Shown here: positions 17,306 through 26,759 of the stretch, piece by piece
How positions within the stretch are numbered: position 1 is the stretch's first letter
How the letters are laid out: each line of letters opens with the position of its first letter
Source of the DNA: DASXVU01 sp963732855
GTDB lineage: Archaea > Thermoplasmatota > Thermoplasmata > Methanomassiliicoccales > UBA472
Reading direction: 5' to 3'
DNA: 64,000 nt
NCBI GenBank assembly: GCA_963732855.1
Contig: CAVTBB010000003.1
Coordinates: 682,001 to 746,000 of the forward strand
Notes under the pieces: generated by a model
The model's input: only the letters and a program-made list of their open reading frames with translations
Database searches by the model: none
What the model was told of the DNA's origin: nothing
Made by a program: the position numbers and the translations under genes

Positions 17306-17797
17306 ATGCACGTGGATATTAGAAACGCCGAAGAATCAGACATCGTGGCGATCAATGACATCTACAATTATTATGTGCTGAACTCGACCTGCACGGCGCA
17401 GACCGAGGCAGAGCCGATCGAGGGTAGGAAGCAATGGCTCCTAGAGCATACCGGAAAGTACGTGGCCATTGTCGCCGAATGGGAAGGCCGGGTGGTGGCC
17501 TGGGGCTCGCTCTCGAAGTATCATCGGCGGTATGCGTACTGGCCGACCACCGAGGACTCATTATACGTCAGGCATGACATGCTCCACAAAGGCATCGGGA
17601 AGATCATTCTAGAGGAATTGATCAAAAAGGCGAGGGAGAACGGCTTCCATAGTGTAATGGGGGTCATCTCCTCGGAACAGCTTGCCAGCATTCGATTGCA
17701 TGAGGGGTTCGGATTTGTCGAGGTGGGACACCTCCGTGAAGTTGAGCTGAAGTTCAACCGCAGGCTTGACGTCACCTTCTTGCAGCTCATGCTATGA
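17306..17797 (+). CDS. GNAT-family N-acetyltransferase (phosphinothricin acetyltransferase-like)
   Basis: A ~163-residue acetyltransferase transferring acetyl from acetyl-CoA to an amine. It begins VDIRNAEESDIVAINDIYNYYV, the Pat/YncA-type N-terminus. The acetyl-CoA loop reads LYVRHDMLHKGIGKIILEEL (HxGIGK variant of Q/RxxGxG/A), and the C-terminus has SIRLHEGFGFVEVGHLREV. Two earlier in-frame ATGs add up to 18 unlikely residues; the ATG at 17306 gives the family N-terminus. Convergent with the mevalonate gene. Substrate unknown. Confidence 0.82.
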   Translation: MHVDIRNAEESDIVAINDIYNYYVLNSTCTAQTEAEPIEGRKQWLLEHTGKYVAIVAEWEGRVVAWGSLSKYHRRYAYWPTTEDSLYVRHDMLHKGIGKIILEELIKKARENGFHSVMGVISSEQLASIRLHEGFGFVEVGHLREVELKFNRRLDVTFLQLML

Positions 17798-17804
17798 TGT
17801 GGAA

Positions 17805-18764
17805 CTAGAAAAGATGGTCGTTGACGACGACTGCCTCATCCCCGACATGGCACCTCAGCGTTTTAATGCCGAGTGAATTGATCCTTTTGGCCACTTCTTC
17901 TGTGTCTCCCAGTTGGGAGTTGATGTAGACGGTGGCACCGGTGTCGATGGAGAAGTAACAATGCAAGCCCTCAGCCCTCATCTTCTTCACCTCCAGGATG
18001 ATACTGACGGTCTCCGGCCTCCAGAGGAACAGTTCGTCCACCCCGGTCATGGTGATTCCATGCAGCAGCAGCGTATCTAGCTCGGCCAACCTTCCAATCT
18101 GTTTGAAGTCCCTGGAACGGATCGCGTCTTCCATCTGAGGAATCGCGTCATGGACATACTCCAGCCTAGCCTTGAAGAACGGTGAGGTCACCACCGACCG
18201 GTGCGCGTCCTCTGTCGATTTATAGGCGGGCACCAAAGCAGCCACGATGCCCATGTCCAACTCTTTCGATGATGCGATCTGGGTCGAGTAACTGCTCTCA
18301 TCGTCCCGCCCTGCATACCAGATCGAAAAGCCACCAGTCACCGCGCGCGAAGCCGAGCCGGCCCCCCTCCTGGCATATTGAGAGATCTTCTCCAGACCAA
18401 GATCAAGATCAAGTGCCCTCGCCGATGCTACTGCCAACGCCGCGAACCCCGAAGCGCTTGCCCCCAGCCCGATGTTCGACTGGAAATTGTTCTCGGAGAC
18501 CATCCTGAAACCAGTGCTTGTTCCGGCCAGCATGCGTAGGGGATTGACAACGTCCACTATCCTTTGCATCTCTCTCGGGGAAGCCTCATTTCCGTCGAAC
18601 GAGGCAGTATCGTTTTCGTAGCCGAACTCGATCGTGGTGTGCGTCATCAAAGGGGCGGTGCACACAGAGATCGAATCATGATAAGGTAGTCGGAGCTGTT
18701 CGTCCTTGAGCCCGTGGTACTTGATCAGACCCTGGATAGGGAATGCGGTCGCCGATGCTTTCAT
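17805..18764 (-). CDS. Mevalonate-pathway GHMP enzyme (diphospho-/phosphomevalonate decarboxylase family)
   Basis: Member of the mevalonate decarboxylase family that supplies isopentenyl phosphates for archaeal lipids. GLIKYHGLKDE keeps the lysine of the usual IKYWGK motif; NIGLGASASGFAALAVA is the ATP loop; RRGAGSASRAVTGGFSIWYAG follows; FSIDTGATVYI keeps the aspartate equivalent to the catalytic residue of decarboxylases. In Thermoplasmata this family has split into decarboxylases and mevalonate 3-kinases, so the exact reaction is uncertain; the retained Asp and Lys favour decarboxylation. The ATG at 18764 follows GAGGTGAAAAGT. It lies ten bases downstream of the archease gene. Confidence 0.8.
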   Translation of the reverse strand: MKASATAFPIQGLIKYHGLKDEQLRLPYHDSISVCTAPLMTHTTIEFGYENDTASFDGNEASPREMQRIVDVVNPLRMLAGTSTGFRMVSENNFQSNIGLGASASGFAALAVASARALDLDLGLEKISQYARRGAGSASRAVTGGFSIWYAGRDDESSYSTQIASSKELDMGIVAALVPAYKSTEDAHRSVVTSPFFKARLEYVHDAIPQMEDAIRSRDFKQIGRLAELDTLLLHGITMTGVDELFLWRPETVSIILEVKKMRAEGLHCYFSIDTGATVYINSQLGDTEEVAKRINSLGIKTLRCHVGDEAVVVNDHLF

Positions 18765-18774
18765 ACTTTTCACC

Positions 18775-19179
18775 TCAGATATCGAATATTACCGTCACGG
18801 AAGGCTCGTCCGGATCCACGCTCAGCATATGATACGTGATGGCCTTGATCTCGGTCTTCGGTTGGTGCCTCTCCAGGTCGAGCTTTTCTCCCCGGGCTTT
18901 GCACTTGATGGCGAAACCCTCAATAGCCACATTGAATTCGCACAGCACCAGGCGGGTCACATCATGCACGAAAAGGAACTCGGACAGGAAGTTGTACAAT
19001 AAGGATTCTAGGTCATGTCCTTCCTGAACGATATTTATCTCTTCCTTTGGCACGATGGTTGTGGCGTCGACCATGGTGTTGAATAGCGCATATGCGGCGT
19101 TGCCGTAGCACTCCTCCAACGTCTTGCCGTGGGCCTTGATCATGACGTCGGCGGTGTGCTCCAGTTGTTCATATCTCAT
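18775..19179 (-). CDS. Archease
   Basis: A 134-residue archease, the cofactor protein that activates the tRNA-splicing ligase RtcB for multiple turnover. Family signatures are the N-terminal RYEQLEHTADVMIKAHG, ECYGNAAYALFNTMVD, and EIKAITYHML near residue 115, with the metal-binding aspartates. Normal length. It shares a strand and close spacing with the mevalonate-pathway gene that follows; rtcB itself is not in the window. Confidence 0.92.
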   Translation of the reverse strand: MRYEQLEHTADVMIKAHGKTLEECYGNAAYALFNTMVDATTIVPKEEINIVQEGHDLESLLYNFLSEFLFVHDVTRLVLCEFNVAIEGFAIKCKARGEKLDLERHQPKTEIKAITYHMLSVDPDEPSVTVIFDI

Positions 19180-19612
19180 ATCGGTTTGTCGTAGGCATGA
19201 GGTCGATTATATAGGCTTTGCTGCTCATTTTGTAGGTCTGGACCTCTGGAGAGGACCTTCAATTATGATGACCAAAGCCAGTTTGCCAACTTTAGGATAT
19301 TACTACAGGTTCGAAGTTGACACCAGTCCATGACACTAATCAAAGAAGAATTGGTTCGAAGACACCCTAGTCAATTCGTAGGAGCAAAATAGTAACAAGG
19401 TGATTTCAGGTCGGAGGGAGAGGGGCCATCGGCATGGAAACCTGGGTTAACATTTTTAATTTATATTTTTCTAGAACGATGCAATTTTAATACTACATTA
19501 ATTAATTCTTAATGACTATCAACATTGATTATAGATGCTTACTCATTTATAAAGGAAGGCTGCCTTTTCATTGCATCGCCTGTTCAAAAACATTGAGATT
19601 TTAGGCAATATC
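19180..19612. other. AT-rich intergenic region before the chemoreceptor gene
   Basis: No gene seen. The segment from about 19440 to 19570 is strongly AT-rich, with AATTTATATTTTTC (19455-19470) and TTTATAAAGG (19549-19558) as candidate promoter boxes for the chemoreceptor gene. No tRNA or hairpin was supported. Confidence 0.45.
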
Positions 19613-22600
19613 ATGGACAGGTTACCGTTAGCTGAGGAGTACTACATCATGGGAATTGACGGATCGAAAAAGGAAACGATGGTAACTGACAAGGGTACAA
19701 CCAAGCTCGAGGATATCCACAGGAGCATGGATATGGACTCCAAGGTAAAGATGTTAAAAGATTTCATCGGTTGCCTCGATGTCCCAATATTTGCATTGAA
19801 GGATGACTTATCTATCATCGCTTTCAACCAAGAAATGGAAGATCTAACTGGATACAATATGGAAGAGGCCAGAGGAAAGGACATTTCCGAGATCATCGAC
19901 TCGCTATCGGCAAGGAAGCAGAAGGTCATGGTCGGGACCCTATCCGCTGGAAATGCATATATGATAGAAAAGACCGAAGTTTTTAACAAGTCAGGAAAGT
20001 CTAGCACTGTCAAGGTAAGCCTGAAGCCAATGTTCGGTGAGGATAGACAGTTTCAAGCAGTAATCGGCAGCATCCAGCAAACTGGTTCGGCCTCGCTTGA
20101 TGGATCCGGGGAGGCCATGAAAGCCTTGGTCGCGGACGCTGAAATGCTTTCGAAGGCGGCCATTGAAGGAAGGCTGGCCACACGCGCCGATGTTTCCAAA
20201 CACCAGGGTGACTACCGGAAGATCGTGCAGGGCGTCAATGACACTCTGGACGCGGTCATTGGACCGTTGAACGTGGCGGCGAAGTATGTCGATGATATCT
20301 CCAAAGGTTCCATACCGGCGAAGATCACGGACACTTATAACGGCGACTTCAACGTCATCAAGAACAACCTGAACCAGTGCATCGACGCAGTAAGCGCACT
20401 TGTGTCTGATGCGAACATGTTATCATTGGCCGCATTAGAAGGCCGATTGACCACAAGAGCCGATGTGACCAAGCATAACGGTGACTATGCGAAGGTGGTC
20501 CAGGGCGTCAATGAGACTCTTGACTCATTAGTAGGATATTTGGATAATCTACCGTCTCCTGCCATGGTGATAACAAAGACTATGAAATTCAGTATATGAA
20601 TAAAATTGGAGCCGCGGTTGGAGGGACGACGGTTAAAGAGCTAATCGGATCCAAGAAGAAATGTTTCGATTTCTTCAGAACCTCAGATTGCAAAACACAG
20701 AAATGTGCATGCTCAAGGGCGATGACGACGAACCAGGTAGAATCATCGGAAACAGATGCTCATCCTGGCTCCCTCAATCTAGATATTCAATATACAGCAA
20801 CACCGATTATTGATAGAACGGGAAAAATCATTGGAGCTTTCGAGAATGTCGTCGATCTAACGGCCTTGAAGACAGCAGCCAAGACAATGAACAAGATCGC
20901 ACAATTTCAAGATGTCGAGGTTGCGAAGCTTAATGGTAACCTTCTGAAACTCGCACAGGGTGATATGGGAATCGACCTCGAAGTGGGCCAAGCAGATAAT
21001 GATACTCAAATCATCAGGGAGAAATTCCTGACCATTTCTTCTGCCCTAGGAAAGAGCGTCGATGCTGTACGATCGGCTCACACAAGATGCAAACATGTTA
21101 TCTAAAGCGGCAGTCGAAGGAAAGCTCTCGACCAGGGCTGACGCAAGCAAGCACCATGGAGATTATCGGAAGATCGTGCAGGGCGTCAACGACACTCTGG
21201 ACGCGGTCATCGGACCATTGAACGTGGCCGCGAAATACGTTGACGAGATATCGAAGGGCGCAATACCGGCGAAGATCACCGACAACTACAACGGTGACTT
21301 CAACGTCATCAAGATGAACCTGAACCAGGCCATTGATGCGGTCAACAACCTAGTCGCTGACGCTGGAATGCTGAGCAAGGCGGCTGTGGAAGGGAAACTC
21401 GCTACGAGGGCCGATGCCTCGAAGCATCAGGGAGACTACCGGAAGATCGTGCAGGGCGTCAACGACACTCTGGACGCGGTGGTCAAGCCGATAGATGAGG
21501 CGATGCGTATCGCCGATTCCTATGCAAGTGGCGACCTGACCGCTAGGGTCGATATCGAGACGCAGGGGGACTTTACAAGGTTCGCTGCCTCGCTCGACAA
21601 GATCGGGGAGAGCCTCTGCGCCCTGTTGACCGAAGTCAACAACTCGGTAGGGATGGTCTCATCGACCTCTCAGGAACTGGCCTCCTCGGCCGAGGAGATG
21701 AACGCCTCGACCGAACAGGTATCGTCGGCGATCCAGCAGATATCCAAGGGCGCACAGAGCCAAGCAGCCCAGGTTGATGAGACAGCCAGGGAGATGAAGG
21801 GCATGTCATCATCTGTCGAACAGGTGGTGGCCCGTTCCCTGGCAGCGTCCGAGACGGCCAAGATGGCCAACGACAGCGCCAATGCCGGGAAGGTGACCGT
21901 CGAGAACACGATCAAGAAGATGCAGGTGATCCAGAAGGTCGTGATCGAATCCGCCAACGTGATCGAATCGCTCGGAAAGAGGTCCGAGGAGATCGGCGAG
22001 ATAGTCAGCGTCATCACCAACATATCGGACCAGACGAACCTGCTCGCTTTGAACGCCGCAATAGAGGCGGCCAGGGCGGGAGAACAAGGAAGAGGGTTCG
22101 CAGTGGTCGCGGAAGAGGTCAAGAACCTTGCGGAAGACTCGCGTGAGGCAGCGGAACGGATCTCCAAGATGATCAAGGAAGTCCAGAGCGAGACCGCCAA
22201 GGCCGTCGAGGCTATGCAACGCGGGACCAAGGAGACCGCTGAAGGGATGCAGTTCATCGAACTGACAGGCAAAGCGTTCGGGGACATCCAGGGATTGGCT
22301 GCGACGACCACCTCCGGCGTCGATCGAGATATCCAACCTGATGAACTTGCAGAAGGAGGGAACTCAACGGGCGGCGAAGTCGGTCGACGGCATCGCTAGC
22401 ATCGCGGAGGAGACCGCATCCGCGTCCGAGGAATCGGCCGCTTCGACCGAGGAGCTGACCGCCAGCATGGAGGACATGACCGCCAGGGCGCAGGCGCTGT
22501 CGGAAATGGCCGTTAACCTGCAGAAGATCGCGGGGCAGTTCAACATCGGAACGGAAGAGGTCGCGAGACCGACCAAAGTAGAGGCCCCGCGACAGTCTGT

Positions 22601-22718
22601 TCCAAAGAAAGTGATGACCACAAAGGCACCGTCAAAAACGACGAAGACGGATGCCACTAAGATGCCAAACAAGGTCATGGAAGCCCTCCGCAAGAGGGGA
22701 ATCGAGGCAGAGAACTGA
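19613..22718 (+). pseudogene. Soluble methyl-accepting chemotaxis protein, three frameshifts
   Basis: A cytoplasmic chemoreceptor of about 1030 residues if three frame breaks are repaired. Order: PAS domain (about residues 45-160), HAMP-like modules, a second PAS with SDCKTQKCACSRAM cysteines, further HAMP-like modules, then the kinase-control hairpin with NLLALNAAIEAARAGEQGRG. There are no transmembrane segments, so it would sense an internal signal. Breaks fall near 20586 (an A run), 21075 and 22320; each neighbouring frame continues the expected domain. Near-identical 50-base segments encode the repeated HAMP modules. cheW follows nine bases later; cheA is not in the window. Either recent decay or sequence error. 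Confidence 0.8.
20210..21480 (+). repeat. Internal direct repeats encoding HAMP modules (three copies)
   Basis: Copies at 20210-20261, 21161-21213 and 21434-21480 share GGAAGATCGTGCAGGGCGTC and continue to GACACTCTGGACGCGGT with one or two differences. They encode the same module (YRKIVQGVNDTLDAV). Near identity over more than 40 bases within a gene suggests recent duplication or gene conversion, and makes this region prone to misassembly. Confidence 0.85.
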
Positions 22719-22727
22719 GGTGTTAGA

Positions 22728-23251
22728 ATGCGCAGGAGAAGAGAAAAGGTAGAGCTCACCGGGGACGAGGAGCAGATAGTCTCCTCAAGCTGGGAAATGA
22801 GACCTTCGGCATCAAGGTCTCCCAGGTCAGTGAGATCGGGAAGGTCCAGGACATCGCCAGATCCCAAAGATGCCCCCTTTCATCGAAAGGGTGCTGAACC
22901 TTGCGGATCAGATAGCACGACCATGATCGATCTCAAGAAGAGGTTGAACATCGTCATCGAAGGAGACATGGGCATCACTTCCGCGTCGAGGATAATCATC
23001 GCCGAGATCGGCGATGCCCAATTGGGATAATCGTAGACGCGGTAGAGGATGTCATTCGCGTTCCCCGTTCAAGCATATCCCTCCCACCAGCAACACTGAC
23101 CGGAGGAACGGACACGAACTTCCTGACAGGACTATGCAAGCTGCATGACCGGTTGGTCATGCTCGTGGACCTCAACACGGTGATGAGCAACGACGAGATA
23201 AATCACATTGAATGCATGAAAACAGCGGTGGTTGCTCCGGTCGCCGTGTAG
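22728..23251 (+). pseudogene. cheW: CheW-like chemotaxis adaptor with multiple frameshifts
   Basis: Reading across frames gives a complete CheW domain of about 170 residues: QIVSxxKLGNETFGIKVSQ, then SEIGKVQDIA, KMPPFIERVLNL, MIDLKKRLNIVIEGDMG, IIIAEIGDAQLG, IIVDAVEDVIRVPRSSI and LVMLVDLNTVMS, ending at a TAG at 23249. At least five one- or two-base indels separate these blocks, with the worst cluster around 22890-22925. CheW couples chemoreceptors to CheA. It directly follows the chemoreceptor. The protein-level conservation with scattered indels suggests either poor local sequence or very recent loss. Confidence 0.75.
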
Positions 23252-23295
23252 GGGCTGAGGTTAAGGCCCCAAACTCTTTCCCTTTTCTATCATTA
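23252..23295 (+). terminator. Hairpin and T-rich terminator after cheW
   Basis: GGGGC-TGAGGTTAAG-GCCCC forms a five-base stem, followed by AAACTCTTTCCCTTTTC. It sits directly after the cheW stop and before an independently transcribed gene. Confidence 0.5.
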
Positions 23296-23411
23296 TTGTG
23301 CACAGTTTGCCTGCTTATGGTCAGGACCGGTTCATTCGGCATCTGGAATATCGTGTGATTCCATTTGTCGTTACGTCATAGTTATATCTCGGCTCCACGA
23401 TTGTGGTGGTC

Positions 23412-24231
23412 ATGCGTCTCCTCATCATCGGAAGCGGAGCCATAGGCGCGGCATTGGCAACGGCGATTGACGACATGCCAGAAGTGGACTCGTTCTACAT
23501 TACTGACAAGAACGAGGAACGCGCCATGAAGTGCGTAAAGGGCTTCAGCAAGGCAAAGTTCATTTCACCAACTGATGAGAGCGTCAGGGCCCATCTGAAG
23601 AACGTAAACCTGGTCGTCGAAGCGGCCAGCCAGGATGCGGTCAAACATTACGTCCCATTAATCCTGGGTCATGGGAACGACGTCCTGGTCATGCAGCGTC
23701 GGCGCCTTCGCCGACGATGAGTTCCGGGAGAAGTGCTTCGGCTTGGCCAAGAGGAAGGGCGGGCGCCTCTACGTTCCGTCCGGTGCCGTTTGCGGTACGG
23801 ATGGGCTGCACTCCGCTTCTGCCGACCGGATCGACTCGGTCGAACTGCACAGCATCAAGGGTCCCAAGAGCTTCAAGGACGTGCCCTACCTGAAGGAGAA
23901 AGGCATCGATGTAGACAAGCTTACAGAGCGGACCGTCATATTCCAGGGACCAGCCCGGGAAGCGGTGGTCCATTTCCCCAAGAACGTCAACGTTTCCGCT
24001 ACGATCGCGTTGCTCGGACTGGGGCTGGACAAGACCATGGTCACGCTCATCTGCGATCCTACGTGCGACTGCAACTCACATCGCCTGATCGTGAAAGGCG
24101 TTTTCGGGGAGATAATCGCCGAAACCGATAACGTTCCTTTCCCGTCTAATCCTGCCACTTCATATCTCGCCGCCCTGTCGGCGATCGCCGCCATCAAGCG
24201 TATAGCTGGCAATGTCTGGATCGGGGTCTGA
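23412..24231 (+). pseudogene. L-aspartate dehydrogenase family protein, one frameshift
   Basis: NAD(P)-dependent enzyme that oxidises aspartate to iminoaspartate, a route into NAD biosynthesis with quinolinate synthase. The N-terminal Rossmann motif IIGSGAIGAALA and EAASQDAVKHYVP lie in one frame; MSVGAFADDEF, GGRLYVPSGAVCGTDGL, FPKNVNVSATIALLGLG and CDPTCDCNSH continue in another. The switch needs one extra base near 23693 (ATG-C-AGC). About 272 residues if repaired. GSGAIG and the conserved histidine-containing C-terminal segment are intact, so the shift is probably recent or an error. GTG at 23403 is an alternative start. Confidence 0.78.
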
Positions 24232-24291
24232 AGAACATATCTATCCAGCCCGACACGAGCCGGGCATCATCCAGGTATAGAGGGTTTCGCC

Positions 24292-25381
24292 ATGACAGAA
24301 AGGGGAAAGAGGATATTCAGCAAGATCAGTCAAGATATCGACGCTATCGTTCTTATTAACGGTGACGAGCCGAACCTGGACATGGCGTTCTCCTATGCCG
24401 CCGGGACTGAGGCCGGGCTTTTCGAGGGTTGTGTTACGATCATCGAGCCGGACGGCAAGGTCCGGATGCTGACAAGTCAATTGGAGGAAACCAGCGCCAG
24501 GAGGTCCAAGGCGGAGATCACGGTGTTCCAAGGGATCGATGAAAAGATGGACCTTATGAGGGATTCCCTCGGTCATGCCAAGAGTATCGGCATCAACGGA
24601 CACGGTCTGACCTACGTCAATCTCATGAACATCAAGATGGCCGCCCCCCAGGGCTGAGATCGTGGACGTTTCATCCAGCATAGCCGCCTCCCGTCTGGTC
24701 AAGGACCCGGATGAGATCGAGCGGCTGAGGAAGGCGTGCCATATTGCCTCCCGGGTGGGCGAGGAACTGCCATACATCGTCAAGGAAGGGATGGCCGAGT
24801 ACGAGGCGGCGGCCGAGGTCGGGTATCGAATGATGAAGATGGGCGCGTCATCGACCTCCTTCACCACGAACGCATCATGGGGTCCGAACAGTGCCGAGCC
24901 TCACCACGAACCGGACGACCGGAAGCTGAAGAAAGGGGACATGGTGCTCTTCGACTACGGGGCGCTTTACAATAAGTACGGTTCAGACGTGACCAGGACG
25001 TTCGTCTTTGGACGGGCGGAGAAGTGGCAGAAGGATATTTACGAGATAGTTCTTCAGTCGCAGCTGGCGGCCATCGATGCCATCCAGCCGGGCATGGCGG
25101 CCAAGGAGATCGACGCCGTGGCCCGGGATATCATCGATGCGACCGAGTACAAAGGCCGTTTTATCCACTCTTTAGGCCATGGGATTGGCCTGTCCGTGCA
25201 TGACGGCGGAAGGTTCTCCCCCACGTCGGAGATTATCCTGGAGGAGAATATGGTGATGACTGTCGAGCCGGGCATCTACCTTCCGGGGAAAGGCGGTGTC
25301 AGGATAGAGGACGACATCCGGGTGACCAAGAACGGTTGCGAGGTGCTCACTGACGCCAAGAAAGAGTTCATGGTGATCTAA
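24292..25381 (+). pseudogene. M24-family Xaa-Pro dipeptidase/aminopeptidase, one frameshift
   Basis: Metallopeptidase of the pita-bread fold that cleaves X-Pro bonds. The N-terminal creatinase-like domain (24292-24650) and catalytic domain (from about 24650) are in different frames, joined at a run of six cytosines around 24645. Catalytic motifs are VLFDYGALYNKYGSDVTRTF (two metal-binding Asp), HSLGHGIGLSVHD (metal His), VEPGIYLPG and GGVRIEDD (Glu). About 362 residues if repaired. Its TAA is immediately followed by the ATG of tldD, indicating one transcript. A homopolymer sequencing error is the likely cause of the break. Confidence 0.82.
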
Positions 25382-26758
25382 ATGGAGGACATACTGACCA
25401 AGGCCGTAAGGACGATGCAGGACCAAGGAGCGGAGTTCTGTGATGCCCGCCATCAAGCTATCGACCGTACTTTCATAGTGATGGTCGACGGCGGCGTCCG
25501 AAACATCGACAACGGACGGCTGGAAGGCGTATCCTTACGCACCCGGATTAACGGTTCCTGGGGGTACGCCTCGACCGTTGACCTGGGCAACGAATCGGTC
25601 ATGGATGCGGCCTTGAGGTCGGTCCTCAACGCCAAACACGGGACGGCCAAGGGAAAGAAGTACCCTGACCGCAAGTCTAACCGGTCCAAGGTACCGGCGC
25701 AGGTCAAGATACATCCTTCCAAGGTCCCGATCGAGGAGAAAGTAGCGATAATCAAGGACCTGGACCGAGCACAGAAGATCGATGAGCGGGTCGTCAATGT
25801 TAATTCGGTGTACCGCGAGGAGGTCAAGAACAACCTTCTGATAAGCTCGTTCGGTGATTCGCTTCAATGGGAAGAGGTCAGGGCTAGAATGTTCGCTCAA
25901 CCAGTTGCGCACGAAGGTGACCGGACCGAGTACTACTTCGACCTGATCGACGGAACCAAAGGCTTCGAGATGATCAAGGAAGCCGACATAATGGCCTTCG
26001 GCAAACATGCCGCCGAAGAGGCCGTCAAGATGCTCAAGGCCAAGAAGGCCCCGTCGGGGTTGCAGACGGTGATCAGCGACCCGATGATATCCGGTCTGTT
26101 GGCGCACGAGGTTATGGGCCACGCCTCCGAGGCGGACGAGGTGGTAAAGAAGCGTTCATTCCTCAGCAGCGTCGTGGGAAAGCAGGTCGCAAGCCCGCTC
26201 ATAACCATGGTGGACGATGGCACGATACCAGGGGCCCACGGTTCGATCCGTTCGATGACGAGGGGACTCCCTCCTCACACACCACCATCATCAAGGACGG
26301 TGTTTACCAAGGGTACATGCACAGCCTGGAGACAGCGGCTGAGATGGGGATGAAACCGACCGGGAACGGCCGAGCACAGGACTTCGGGCACCGGGTCTGG
26401 GTACGGATGACCAACACTTTCTTCGACAAAGGGGACGCGACGTTGGAGGAGATGCTGGAAGATGTCAAGTTCGGCGTGCTCACCGATCACATGATCAGCG
26501 GCATGGAGGACCCGGTGGCCGGTGGATTCGAGGCCAAGGCACTGCGCGGGTTCCTCATCGAGAACGGAAAGGTGACCGACATGTTACGTTCCTTCACGCT
26601 CACCGGCAGCGCGCTGGAGATCCTGAAGACCACCGATGCGGTGGGCAAGGAGGTACTGTTCGACGGCGGCACCTGCGGTAAGGGGATAGAGGATTTCGTT
26701 CCCGTTTCGTCGGGAGGGCCGTATTGTCAGGTCCAAGATCACGCTGGGAGGCGGTTGA
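25382..26758 (+). pseudogene. tldD: TldD metalloprotease subunit, two frameshifts
   Basis: Catalytic half of the TldD/TldE heterodimeric zinc protease, which trims unfolded peptides and matures some modified peptides. The active-site HEVMGHASEAD (HExxxH) is near residue 240. The frame breaks near 26245, where PFDDEGTPSSHTTIIKDG continues in another frame, and again near 26724 just before the end, giving YVRSKITLGGG as the likely C-terminus at a TGA (26756). Roughly 459 residues if repaired. It abuts the M24 peptidase gene and is followed one base later by tldE, so the three likely form one peptide-degradation operon. Confidence 0.82.
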
Positions 26759-26759
26759 G

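Noticed and set aside
20210..21480. CRISPR-like spaced repeats
   Set aside because: The repeats are about 50 bases, irregularly spaced by hundreds of bases and encode repeated HAMP modules in a chemoreceptor.
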